DNA of 64,000 nucleotides, taken from Balaenoptera acutorostrata (Eukaryota > Chordata > Mammalia > Artiodactyla > Balaenopteridae). How positions within the stretch are numbered: position 1 is the stretch's first letter; each line of letters opens with the position of its first letter. The position numbers and the translations under genes were made by a program. The stretch lies in NCBI RefSeq assembly GCF_949987535.1, contig NC_080080.1:59122668-59186667 (forward strand). Direction: 5' to 3'. Below, piece by piece: positions 43,380 through 54,402 of the stretch. The notes under the pieces are model-generated. The model saw only the letters and a list, made by a program, of their open reading frames with translations. It was not told the origin of the DNA and did no database searches.

Positions 43380-44790
43380 CTCTACCAACTCATGATAACA
43401 AAATAAATACCAGCTACCAAAACTAGACCAAAGTGTCACAAGAAAAGAGAACTACAGACAATATCTCATGAACTTGGATGTAAAAATCCTTAGTGAAAGG
43501 CTAGGCTTCCAAATGTAATTTTTTTAAAGGAGTAATACGTCCTGACTCAAGTAGAGTTTTTTCTGGGAATGTAAGTTCACTCAGTGTAATTTATCATATT
43601 AATAGAATAATATTATCAGACACAGAGCATTTGACAAAATTCAACACACATTCATTAATTAACATTCAGCAAACTAGGAATAGAAGGGAACTTCTTCAAC
43701 CTAATACAGGCATCTGTGAAAAACCTACAACTAAGATCAAACTTAATGGTGAAAGGCTCAATATTTTCTAAGATCAGAAATAAGACACGGACATCCGTGG
43801 ATGTCCCCTTTTCACCACTTTTTTTTTAAAGTAATTTTATTTTTTTTAATATTAATTTAATTTATCTATTTTTATTTTTGGCTGCCATTGGGTCTTTGTT
43901 GAGGCACGTGGGGTCTTCATTGTGACATGCGGAATCTTCCGTTTTGGCAAGCGGGCTCTTCGTTGCAGCGCATGGGCTTCTCTCTAGTTATGGCGCGCCG
44001 GCTCCAGAGCGCGTGGGCTCTCTAGTTGAGGCACGCAGCCTCAGTAGTTGCGGCGTGGGCTTAGTTGCCCCACGGCACGTGGGATCTTAGTTCCCCAACC
44101 AGGGATTGAACCCGTGTCCCCTGCACTAGAAGGTGGATTCTTTACCACTGGACCACCAGGGAAGTCCCCATTTTCACCCCTTCTATTCAACATTATACTG
44201 CAGGTCCTAGCCAGAGTAGTAAAGCAAGACATACAGGTTGGAAAGGAAGAAGTGAAACTGTCTTTATTTGCAAAACTCACAGTCATATATGTGGAAAACC
44301 CAAAGGAATCAGCAAAAACCTAGTAGTACTAAAAGTAAACTTAGCAAAGTTGCAGGATATAAGATCAGTATACAAAAACCAATGTATTTCTGTATACTAA
44401 GAAATAAACAATTAGAAAATGAAATTTTTAAAACTTTATTTACAATAGCATAAAAATGTCTAGGAATAAATTTAATGAAAGATGGATATACAAAACCTCC
44501 ATACCAAAACACAAAAGATCACAACAGGAAATTCAAGAAGACCTACATAAATGGAGGCATCAGTATTGCAAATTAATCTATCGATTCAATGCAATCTCAA
44601 AGTCCTAGCAGACTTTTATGAAGAAATTGATGAGATGATTTTTAAATTTATTTGAAAAGGCAAAAGAACTAAAATAACCAAAACAATCTTGATTGCTTCT
44701 TATCTGATTTCAGTACTTATTATAAAGTTACAGTAATGAACACAGTATGGTACTGACATAAGAAGAGACATATAGATCAAAGTTTGAAAG
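43380..44790 (+). pseudogene. L1 ORF2 reverse-transcriptase-region fragment, split by a SINE
   Basis: 'aagaaaagagaactacagac', 'tttgacaaaattcaacacac', 'taatggtgaaaggctcaata' and, after the SINE, 'ctattcaacattatactgca' and 'agaaataaacaattagaaaa' follow the ORF2 reverse-transcriptase region in sense orientation. An internal deletion is likely between about 43500 and 43590. Frames are broken, and the 61- and 91-codon frames at 44048-44453 are fragments. It is dead and lacks ORF1, the endonuclease and the 3' UTR. Confidence 0.85.
43819..44167 (-). mobile_element. CHR-1/CHR-2-like tRNA-derived SINE, diverged subfamily
   Basis: The minus strand begins 'ggggacttccctggtggtcc', and the head carries 'acacgggttcaatccctgg' at the B box. 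The body differs from the young copies ('aggcacgtggggtcttcatt', 'gacatgcggaatcttccg'), suggesting an older subfamily. Near-matching 'ccccttttcacc' and 'ccccattttcacc' flank it as the target duplication within L1. Confidence 0.9.
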
Positions 44791-44799
44791 GGTTTGTTG

Positions 44800-45170
44800 G
44801 TTGGTTTTCATGGAGATCTTGCACATGTTTTATGTTTATTCCTAGGTATTTGATCTTTTTGTTGTTGTTGCTAGTGATATCTTTTCATCTACTATGTCTT
44901 CATACTAATTTTTGTTTGTATCTATGACGACTGCTTGATTTTTGTGTGTTAATTTTGTATCTAGTCACTTTACTAAATTTATAGTTTGTAATACTTATTA
45001 CTTTGATTATTTTAGGTTTTCCACAGCATAACCATCACTGTGAACAATGAAAACGTGTCACCCCCTTCCAATTTTTATGTTTTTCTGTTTCTTTTTGTTT
45101 TCTAAATACATTGGCTACATTGGCACTTCTTGTTATTAAAGTACAAGAGTACCAAGTTGCAGGTTTTCTT
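44800..45170 (-). repeat. Old L1 ORF2-region fragment, antisense
   Basis: 'gatcttgcacatgttttatg', 'tttattcctaggtatttgat', 'gatttttgtgtgttaatttt' and 'tagtcactttactaaattta' match antisense L1 ORF2 of the same part as 44230-44500. The two segments therefore form a diverged inverted pair. Confidence 0.65.
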
Positions 45171-45196
45171 TTTTGTCTATTAAGCTGATTTTTTTT

Positions 45197-45497
45197 TTTA
45201 GAGCTCCTGACTTATTTATTTATTTATTTATTTTTTGGCTGTATTGGGTCTTCGTTTCTATGCGAGGGCTTTTTCTAGTTGTGGCAAGCAGGGGCCACTC
45301 TTCATCGCGGTGCGCAGGCCTCTCACTGTTGCGGCCTCTCTTGTTGCGGGGCACAGGCTCCAGACGCACAGGCTCAGTAGTTGTGGCTCACGGGCCTAGT
45401 TGCTCCGCGGCATGTGGGATCTTCCCAGACCAGGGCTCGAACCCGTGTCTCCTGCATTGGCAGGCAGATTCTCAACCACTGCGCCACCAGGGAAGCC
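45197..45497 (-). mobile_element. CHR-type tRNA-derived SINE
   Basis: The minus strand begins 'gggcttccctggtggcgcag'. 'tattaagctgatttttt' is duplicated at 45178 and 45499. The tail is visible as 'ttatttatttatttattta'. The 114-codon frame at 45173-45517 is wholly repeat-derived. Confidence 0.95.
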
Positions 45498-45515
45498 CTA
45501 TTAAGCTGATTTTTT

Positions 45516-46424
45516 AATACTTAGAGAGCATTCTGAAATTTTAAATTGAAATGATGCCTTTTAAGAAAAGCTTCTAATTTTAATTAGAAAGTAATCATTT
45601 TGTAGATCTATGATTAGTGACTTGCTGATACATTTTTTTCTTTTCTGTAAAAGTAACTGGAAAATTTAGAAATTATGTAAGAGCAAAGAAAGAAGAAAAT
45701 GAATCCTGTCATTTGCAAGTGGTCATTGGAAATATAATGGTGTGTTGCATTCTAGGGATTTGTTTCCCAAGTAGGATATCTTGAACAGAGAAGGTGTATT
45801 TTAATATGTATTGAATGATATTTTTAAAAGCTAGCTATAATTTTGGCAAATTGGTTCTCTTCCTATAAGATTTTGAACCTTGGAGTAAATATTAAATTGG
45901 ATTTCTGTCAAAAAAAAGTAAGACTCTTTTGGCTAGGAGGATTGTTTGTATTTTCATTAGTAGGAAAGAGCTTATGTTCCAATATCTATTTCTTCTTCAC
46001 TTCAAGCAAACACATATTAAGAGAGTAATCCAAGAATGCCACAGTGTAGTATATCAAAACATGACTATTGTCATAGAGTTTCCTAAGTTTTTTTTCAGGT
46101 GGAAGCAAGAGTGAGATGAGCCCAGAAGAGAGGTAACAGATTATTGCCATAGTAAAGGTGTGATTTAACTTTGACTTAACGATTTAACTTTGGACAGTGG
46201 TATTGGGTATATAAGGGAAAGAATGGGCTCATGAAATATTTAGAAAATAGTAAGCAGTGGAATTGATATTTAAAATGGAGCATTGGGGTCAAAAAGGCTT
46301 TTTAGATTTCTATTTTAAGAACCTTGGATAAGAAAAATTTGGTCTTGAAATTGTGTTAGACCTTTTTGGATTGGTCCCTAACAAAAATTAGATTTAGTAG
46401 TTTTAGGAAGATTTCTCACTAATC
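45516..46424. other. Unannotated AT-rich DNA
   Basis: No gene or clear repeat. Two 61-codon frames are unsupported. Confidence 0.5.
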
Positions 46425-46572
46425 TCTTTCACTCTCATTGTAAAATGTGGCTTTACAGTACGTACCTTGTAGTGTTGTTTGAAGGACTTAATAAGTTAAT
46501 ATTAAGAATATTGACTTATTAAGAATATTGTACTGGGCACATATTAAGTGCTCAGTAAATGTTAGCTGTTTT
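46425..46572 (+). repeat. MIR SINE 3' part, sense
   Basis: 'cattgtaaaatgtggcttta', 'taccttgtagtgttgtttga' and 'gtgctcagtaaatgttagct' match the MIR 3' half. A local duplication of 'attaagaatattg' has expanded it at about 46501-46532. Confidence 0.7.
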
Positions 46573-47119
46573 TCTTCTGATTTGCACAGGATTACTTGTA
46601 TGGACTTGCTTTTTCTTTTATTCTCTCCCACCTTTTTAGACTGTATAGTTTCTTTCTATATAATTTTGAAAAATTTGAAGTCATTCATTATATTGACAAT
46701 TAATGGGGTATTATATTTATTCAGGTAACGTAGAAGTAAAGGAGGAAAGCTCTGGAGCTGCACATGTCCATTGAGTTGACTCCTTGATACGAAAGCAATA
46801 TTTAAATCTGGAGAAAAGTTGGATAGCCAGTAGAGGAGAATGTAACTTTTAAGAACATGCCACAATGGAAATGTAAACTGCTGTAAAAATACAACATTCT
46901 TGTAAAATAGTAAAGGAATGGTTAACTTTGTTAAGTATATCTTAATAAAACCTCTTTTTAACTGAAAAACTCTGGGAAATAAAACAGCTACCTGAATGTC
47001 CACCACCTAGAATTAACAAAACACTGGTTTTGGTGGTGGTGGTTGTTCTTCTTGTTATTGTTTTACTTCAGATTTCTTTTTAATCAAGGAAACAAATCAA
47101 TAGGTTAAAAAAAATTGAA
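46573..47119. other. Unannotated DNA
   Basis: A 116-codon minus frame (46656-47006) has no recognisable domain. Its Phe/Leu/Tyr-rich composition fits AT-rich non-coding DNA. No gene is called. Confidence 0.45.
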
Positions 47120-47530
47120 GCCCCCTCTTGTATAGTTGGGTGAAGCTAACTGAGACAAACCCCGGCAAACCCCAGAATTCTAATGGCTTACCACTATTTC
47201 TCACTCATATAACACTGCCATGTCACTGTTCCTGGGTAATGGCTGGCGACGTAAAGACCCAGACTCCTTCCATTTTATGGCTCCACCATCTGCAGCACGT
47301 GTTCCAAGGTCACAGTGCTCATGTGGATCAAGCTGATGGAAAAGGAAAGAGAAACTGTGGAAGGCATTCCCGCTGATTAAGTTCCTTGGTCTTTGTGTGA
47401 CCAGCCTCATTTCTGCTCATATTCCTTCCATTGGTGAGAAAATGTCACATGACCCCACCTCGACGTAAAGGTGCTGGGAATATAATCCTTGGCCTCCCAG
47501 CAACAGCATGAAGAGGGTTCAGAAATCTGT
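47120..47530. repeat. Unassigned old interspersed repeat
   Basis: 'ttctaatggcttaccactat', 'cagactccttccattttatg', 'ccattggtgagaaaatgtca' and 'ggtgctgggaatataatcct' recall a mammalian-wide repeat whose copies carry 'gaggctgggaaatgtagtc'. I cannot name the family. Two 69-82-codon frames overlap it. Confidence 0.4.
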
Positions 47531-47559
47531 GGTGAATAGCCAGTTTTCTCTGGTATGTT

Positions 47560-48440
47560 TACTTTGTTTAACTCCCCCATACCATTTACCTTTCTCTCCA
47601 GGGGTAACTATCATCTTGAATATATAACGTATAATATATACTTTTTAATATTTTTACTCTATGTGTAAGTAGCCATAAAGAATATATGATATTGCTTTTT
47701 GTGTGTATTTTTAAACATGTTATTTTATTTAAAAAATGTTTTATTTTATATCATCTTGTAACATTTTGACTCAACACTGTATTTTTGACATCTGTCCAAG
47801 AATCTACATTGAGATCTAGTTCATTCACTTTATCTGCTATATAGATTCTACTCTATAGATATACCTCAATTATTGTTTATACTTTTCCCTATTGATGAAA
47901 CTTTAGGTGGTTTCTAGTTTTTAATATTATAAATATTATGAGTATTAGCATTCTTATCTATCTCTCCAGAGACAAATGCATTTGTTTCCTTATATTATCT
48001 GAAAGCTTAATCATTGGATTGAAGACTGTATATACATTTTCTGTTTTATTAAAATACTGCCAAATTGCTTTCTAACATTATTATTCCATTTTAAATTCAA
48101 AGCTTATGGTGGTTCCCATTTTCCCTCATATTCATCAAACTTTGGGGTTTTTTTTTTAGACTTTATTTTATTTTGACAGTCTAATAGATGATATATTTTT
48201 ATTTGCTTTTTCCTCATCACTATAAAGTGACGTTGGACATCTTTTTTAAATATTGACCAATCAGGTTTCCTTTCCTATGGGTTGACTGTTCATATTCTTC
48301 ATCCATTTTTCTATTTGACTTTTTTTCCTACTGATTTATATATTTTTATATATTCTAGATATTCTTTCTTATATATGTTACAAATTACCTCTTTTCAAAA
48401 TGTCTTATGTTGTACCTTTTTCACAGTGACTTTTGTCACT
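47560..48440 (-). repeat. Ancient L1 (L1ME-like) 3' UTR, antisense
   Basis: 'acatctgtccaagaatctac', 'ttcattcactttatctgcta', 'gaaactttaggtggtttcta' and 'actgccaaattgctttctaa' follow the antisense L1ME 3' UTR, with mutations throughout. Confidence 0.65.
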
Positions 48441-48540
48441 CAAGGGTTTTAAATTTTCGTATAGTCAGCTCTGCCCATCTTTTCCTTCAGGAATGGCTCT
48501 CGCAGTCTTAAAACACAGCCTACACATTCTTTGCACATTC

Positions 48541-48965
48541 TTCCCATCAAGGAGGGTCTGTATCCCCCCCTTGAATCTGGGCTATATGATTCCTTGAACA
48601 ATAGATTAGCAGAGGTGACATTGTGCCAGTTTTGGGGCCCAGGCTTTAAGAAACTTATAACTTGCAATTCCTGTCTCGTGGGTTGTTTTTGAAATACAAC
48701 CACCATCCTGTGAGGAAGCCCAAGCCCCGCACAAAGTTACATGTGGACGACAACGAGCAGTCAGTTGTAACTTGCCATCTCTGTGAGTGAGCTGTCTGGG
48801 AAGTGTCCCAGCCCAGTCACCCCAGCAGACACGGTGTGGAGCAGAGGTGCGCTATCCCTGCTGAGTCCTGCCGAAATTTCAGATTCTTGAGCAAAATAAA
48901 TGATTGTGGTTATTCGAAGCCACTGTTTTAGGATAATTTGTTATCCAGCTGTAATAGTTGTATTC
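48541..48965 (+). repeat. MLT1-type (ERVL-MaLR) solo LTR
   Basis: 'gaatctgggctatatgattc', 'ggtgacattgtgccagtttt', 'ttgagcaaaataaatgattg' and 'tcgaagccactgttttagga' follow an MLT1 LTR from its beginning to its end, including the polyadenylation signal 'aataaa'. No internal region is adjacent. An 85-codon minus frame overlaps it. Confidence 0.8.
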
Positions 48966-49079
48966 TGTGTGTCTTATCTGGAAAAGCCTTTTCTACTCTG
49001 AGGTCAAAAAGATATTTCCACTGTTTCTGTACAATGTATTCAAAGCTTGATTTTTCACACTTAGTTTCTGTAATATATC

Positions 49080-49460
49080 GGTAACATTGTTTTTATTGTG
49101 ATAGTATACATATAACATAAAATTTACCATTTTAATCATTTAAAAGTATACAATTGGATGGCATTTAGTATGTTCACATTGTAATGCAACCATCATCACT
49201 GTTTATTTCCAGAACATTTTCATCACCCTAAAAGGAAACCCTGTATCTATTATACAGCTTATTTTTGTGTATGGTTTGATATGGAGATATACGTAATTTT
49301 TTTTTCCAGATGTAAACCAATTTTCCCAATACATTTTATTGAATGGCCCTTCCTCTTTCTTACAAGATTAAAATGTTTTCTCTATTATATACTAAGTTCC
49401 CTATGTATGCTTAGGTTTGTTTCAGGACAATTTATTCTTCTCAGTTCTCTTGCTGAGGGA
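49080..49460 (-). repeat. Old L1 3' region, antisense
   Basis: 'attgtgatagtatacatata', 'aacataaaatttaccatttt', 'cttcctctttcttacaagat' and 'caatacattttattgaatgg' match two neighbouring antisense L1M blocks. They may be one element with a deletion or two elements. Confidence 0.65.
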
Positions 49461-52400
49461 TTTTAGGAAAGTAAATTTATATTTATAAACACACTGCCTT
49501 TTGGGTAGGCTTCTTTCCGACATCCCTTTAGTAGTTCTCTCTGTACAGTTATGTATATATATTTTTCTTTAATACAATAACAGATCTCTGAATGGCTTTC
49601 CATGTAAGCAGGATGCTAGGACTTTCCAAAATTACATACTGGCTTTGTTGAAACTTATCATATGTTTTGTATAAAGTCATATGTTCCTATGCCAATCAAT
49701 CTAACTATATTATTAATAAACACCCCTTGTTGATAGTAATAGTTAGTTGATTCGAAATTTTGTATTTGACAAGATTATAGCTTTAAATAGGATTAATCTT
49801 AAGTATACATATATTACTACTGTTCCACACTGACCTAAGCAAGTGTGGTCATGCCCTATTCTTGGGTTCCTTCTGTAGATAATGGTAACCTCTAAAGAAA
49901 TTTGAAGCAGGTAAGGACTAGCTACTTCCTTTAACATCATTATCAAGTTATAATGAAAGCAAATCTCAGACCCAATTCTGCTGCACATAAAGACACACAT
50001 AGAGAGGTTTGTTAACTAAGTATTAACAAGCAGGCACAGGGCAGGACTTGGAACAGGAGGAAATCCCTGTTCTCAGTCCTCCGAGGGGCTCTGCCCAACA
50101 CCTTGCAGTAAAGGGGTCACTTAAAGGGGAATTCTGTCTCCTTCATACCAGCAACAGGCAATCAGAATCCTCCACGTTTCAGGCTGATAGAGGAGTGTTT
50201 GATTTAAAGGAGGGCATCGTCCATCAAGGAAAAGTATCCATGCCCAGTTGGTTCCTAGGCTTTTTTCGTGAAAGGACGGAACAAGTTGTTAAAATACTCT
50301 TTAGCCAGCCCATATTTCTTGAATGCTTTTTATTTCACAAATGGGAGCCCATTTTTAATATTCATCATGCTAGTTATGGGCCACTATATTCACCAATGAA
50401 ACCTTTTCTGACATTCAGTAGGGTGATTAGCAAAAAGTCAGTTGTCCACTGAAATACAGATAATAGAGGCACTTATAGGGGCCACCTTTAGAATATGGAT
50501 TTTTATTATGACTACAATTGACCATCCCCTGAAATGTATGTAAGTATATTCTAAATATTTCAAAGTAAATTGCAGACATCATGATCAAGTATGGTATACA
50601 ATATTTTTATTAAAGTAAAAATGTTTTCTAAAAAGGAAATATAAATATCAGTTCTGCTTATAAACTCTATCTAGACTTTTAATCCATATTAAATGTATTC
50701 AAAGAGGGCCATTTTAATGAAACAGAAACACTCTTACAAATGTTAGTTCCCATCAAATTATTGTCAGTCTCAAATTCAGTTGTACCCTGGGATGATTCTC
50801 AGATTATTTTGAAGCTTTATAACAGTGTTAATGTTAGAAAAATCAGTTGTTGTTTGTAACTCTTAAATTTTTGGACACAAATCTTTAAGATTCTTTATTG
50901 CTTAATTTATTAAAATGAAAGTAGAAATCAGTACTGTTTATGTAATAGTGAGGATTTGCCTCTGTGCGTAGAATGCTGAAGAATCTAAAATTTTAAATAT
51001 CAAAAACAATGTAATATCTCATAAAGAAAACAATTTGGAAACAGAATGCGTTATTGGTAGAAATTAGTTGTATTCATCCTTTCCTTGTTCTCGTAGCTAT
51101 TGTCGCACAGCACACTCTACAGCAGTATGACAGGCAGGCAGCTGCCTACACAGCCATTGCCAGTACTAGAGATTTTTCTAGGCCTTTAGCACTCTTCTTT
51201 CATCTGTAAGGACAGGCAAGGCAGCTGTCTTTATGTATTGGTGTAGCGTTGGTTGGCATGGTTTGCTAAGGCAGCTGCTAGCCTGACTTCACAGCTGGGG
51301 AAATAGCACTTGGAATTAACAACAAAATTTAACAGAAGTATGAAAAAGACAATTGGCGGGGGCTGGGTGGGGGGGTGGGTCTTTTAATCTTAGATCTTGG
51401 CCAATTCAAATGGAATAGGGCTATTGATTTCTCCTAAAAATATAGATAATTAATGGAAGGATATTGAAGTAGTTTTCATTGAGTTTCCTGCTAGCCTTTT
51501 ATTTCCCCCCCAAATCTCCCCTTCCTGAGTTATTTAGGACAGGGACATACAATTGTTTGTTTTATTCAAAAGTAGGCCACATATTCAAAATTCCTTTTAT
51601 CTGTAGACAGCACATGAGATTTTATCTTATATTAGCCATAGTTATTGATAACTTGTTAGAAACTTTTAAAATATTTATTAATTTTTTTAGTATTTTTAAA
51701 ACAATCTCAAGACCAGTCTTATTAACTTCAGGTGATAAAAGTGTACAAATAGTGGCCTAGTGTTGCCCAGAGATGCGTTTTGATGAAGTCAGTGAACATG
51801 CTGGTATTCTTGAGAACTCTTGGATAAATTCACATTGACCCGTAACAACTCTGACTTCCAGGCTTCTGGTACTGGTCCTCTCAGCTTTGTTCACAGAAAT
51901 TTCATGAAAGAAACTAGTGTCACAGAAACAGATGGATACAAGTATTGCCTGGAATTGGTTATTTAGCCAGAAATTTGGGGATAATTCTGGGATTTTGAGA
52001 CTCATCTTCAAAATCCCAGAGATGTCGTGCCTTCACTTTGAGCAGAGTCAGTTCTTGAACCTGAGCCATCCTGAGATAGCTGCAAAGCATAGTTCATGCT
52101 GGTGACAATTTGTGGCTCTCTTGAAATTGTGACTTTATTTTTACCCATCTTCCAAATGTGTTGCTTCCTGAAGTGCAGCCTGGCCTGGCCAGGGAGAGTC
52201 AGTGCAGTCTCTGTCACCATATCTCTACCCGCTTTCCTACAGGATTAAAATGCAGTCCCTGAACATCCTCAAGCAAATCAGAAATGTTCTCATTTTTACC
52301 CCAAAATTTTAAGTTCACTATTCTCAGACATCTTGTCCCCTCAGTAAGAAACTCTGTGTGCACTAGGGGGTCTACGTTGAGTCTCAGACCTCCAGGAGCT

Positions 52401-53005
52401 TTAGCTGATGTAGCTTACTTACTAACTTCTTCAACAAAATTCCTTGCCACCTGACCACATTAAACTAAGTTCAATAAACATACTACGCTTTTCCTTCTTC
52501 CATAGCAATGGTCAAAGTAATTAGCATGAGCATGAATATGAAAAACACTTTTCATCTTAATCCCTTTCTCCCTACTGTACAATACTCAAGTTATAAATTC
52601 TTAGGATGGATGGTACAATGGAAGATATATGAATCTATCTTCTCTTTAGATCTGAATAAATTGTTGACGGTTTTCTCTTTCTTTTGCAAGTAACAATGAA
52701 CTTAACTTTTCAACATTTAAAACCAAACTTTCCAAATTCATTTCCAGCTCATTAGTTCATGCTAGCTAGTTTGACTTAAAGAAAAATTTGAGCCTAAAAT
52801 CTTGGAAGAGCTGTATTTCAAGCTCCTGTTGATTTAGGAGGGCTAAGAGCAGGAGGTTTGACTGGGTGACTTCTCAGAGAGCTTCAAGAATGTAAATTTT
52901 ATACTATATTTAGTTTGTTTTGTTCTGCAGATAGCTTTCTTAATCAATAATGGCTTAGTGTGGGGAACTGAGTGTTGAAAGTCTCTGGCTTTAAGATTGT
53001 ACAAA
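49461..53005. other. Repeat-poor DNA, no gene recognised
   Basis: The largest frame is 134 codons at 50048-50452 (plus). It shows no known domain, signal peptide, membrane segment or splice context. I do not call it. Frames at 51479-51760, 51757-52011 and 51917-52105 overlap one another on both strands. An E-box cluster at 51136-51297 is described in the findings. Confidence 0.45.
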
Positions 53006-53253
53006 TGCAACAACAAGGACCTACTGTATAGCACAGGGAACTAAATTCAATATATTGTAATAACCTATAATGGAAAATAATCTTGAAAAGAACATATGTG
53101 TGTGTGTGTTTGTGTGTGTGTATATAAACTGAATATATACATAACTGAATATATATATAACTGAATATATATATATATATAACTGAATCACTTTGCTGTA
53201 CACCTGAAACTAACACAACATTGTAAATCAACTATACTTCAATTAAAAAAAAT
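53006..53253 (+). mobile_element. L1 LINE 3' terminus with expanded TG/TA repeats
   Basis: 'acctactgtatagcacaggg', 'aactaaattcaatatattgt', 'gctgtacacctgaaactaac' and 'caactatacttcaattaaaa' match the L1 3' terminus. The short copy is flanked by 'attgtacaaa' at 52996-53005 and 53254-53263. Between 53096 and 53191 TG and TA units and four 'aactgaat' blocks form a locally amplified tract. Minus frames of 60-95 codons are read-throughs of it. Confidence 0.85.
53096..53191 (+). repeat. (TG)n / (TA)n microsatellite with 'aactgaat' units
   Basis: A TG tract is followed by TA-rich repeats broken by four 'aactgaat' units, inside the L1 3' end. Likely length-polymorphic. Confidence 0.85.
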
Positions 53254-53263
53254 ATTGTACAAA

Positions 53264-54329
53264 CTCAATATTTTATATACAGAGAATAATAGAGGATGTG
53301 GAGAATAATAGTTACATCTTTGTGCTATTTGGACCATCTTTCTTCAGTTGGTGATCTGGAAGAATAGAGGGAGCAATGGATCAAGATGTTATACTACCAC
53401 ATCTGGAATTTAGGAAGAGCTGGAATATTTGAGGATTTTCATATATTTCACCAAATGATTAAATTTATAAAGTAACAGCCAAAGATTATGTCTTACCTCT
53501 TCTAAAGACACATATTTTTCTAATGTCCTACTAATCTGATTTAACATTTTAATTTTATATTTAAGCATAGGATTATATCACTGATTTCTCTATTAGTGGG
53601 GGGAAGGGATTATACATACTTACAAATGATAGCTTCTTTTCAGGTATTTCAATACCTAGGTCCAAATAATAATGAAATATAATCAATGTTATATGCTTCA
53701 TTGCTTTCTTCATGTGTGAGAAAACTTTCAACAATTCTTTCTACCCCAAGGGTACTATAGATTGCTTGTACTGTCAATACTTTTCTCCATTTCTTTTGTC
53801 CAGTACAATACACCTCCTTGTCCCTTTTTTTGAGAGTGGTGGTAGAATTTCACCTATCATTTAAAATGTAGATGATGCATTGTTTGGGAAAGTTGGCTTT
53901 GAAAAAAGTAGTTTAAATCTGAGTGAATTATCACCTAGGTTGTGTGTGTACCTAGACCAGCAACCTGATACTGTGGGAAAGCTATACACCACCTTTGGAG
54001 ACGGTGAAAAAAGAAAGATTCTGCTGTATAGCTTCTTTTGCTGTGACATAAAGGCAGGGCTTCTTAATCACTTGCCTGTTGTTCTTTCCAAATTTATAGT
54101 ATATACCCCATCCTGCAAGACTGCTGTCAAGGCAAAATTTATAAGAGAAACTTTAAAAATCATTTATCTAGAATAAGACTCCTATAATGACAGCTCTTCA
54201 GAACAGAGCAGAGAACCTGAAAGTAATGTGGAATTCTAAAAACAGTGGCCACAAAACCTCTGTAAAAACCTGGTCTCTTCTTAATACCTTTCTGCCCAAT
54301 ATGTAATCCCTTAATTTCACCCCAAATGT
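53264..54329. other. Unannotated DNA
   Basis: A 98-codon plus frame at 53880-54176 and an opposite 62-codon frame have no recognisable features. Confidence 0.45.
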
Positions 54330-54402
54330 AAAGAATCAGAATATCTGGGGATGAGGCCCAGAAATCAGCCCTCAACACGTCCCCCAGCTACTTCAAGCGC
54401 TA
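54330..54402 (+). repeat. MER5-like (hAT-Charlie) fragment
   Basis: 'agaatcagaatatctgggga', 'tgaggcccagaaatcagccc' resemble the middle of MER5A. Too short to find termini. Confidence 0.5.

Noticed and set aside
43380..44790. Possible active L1
   Set aside because: Only part of ORF2 is present. It is deleted, frame-broken and split by a SINE.
43380..45170. Twin-priming inversion of a single L1
   Set aside because: Twin priming inverts the 5' part and would give antisense then sense for a plus-strand insertion. Here the order is sense then antisense, and the segments seem to cover the same ORF2 part.
46656..47006. 116-codon minus-strand frame
   Set aside because: Hydrophobic composition follows from AT-rich DNA; no family resemblance and no regulatory context.
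50048..50452. 134-codon plus-strand open frame in repeat-poor DNA
   Set aside because: No recognisable domain, signal peptide, membrane segment or neighbouring exon. Without conservation data I cannot support a gene.
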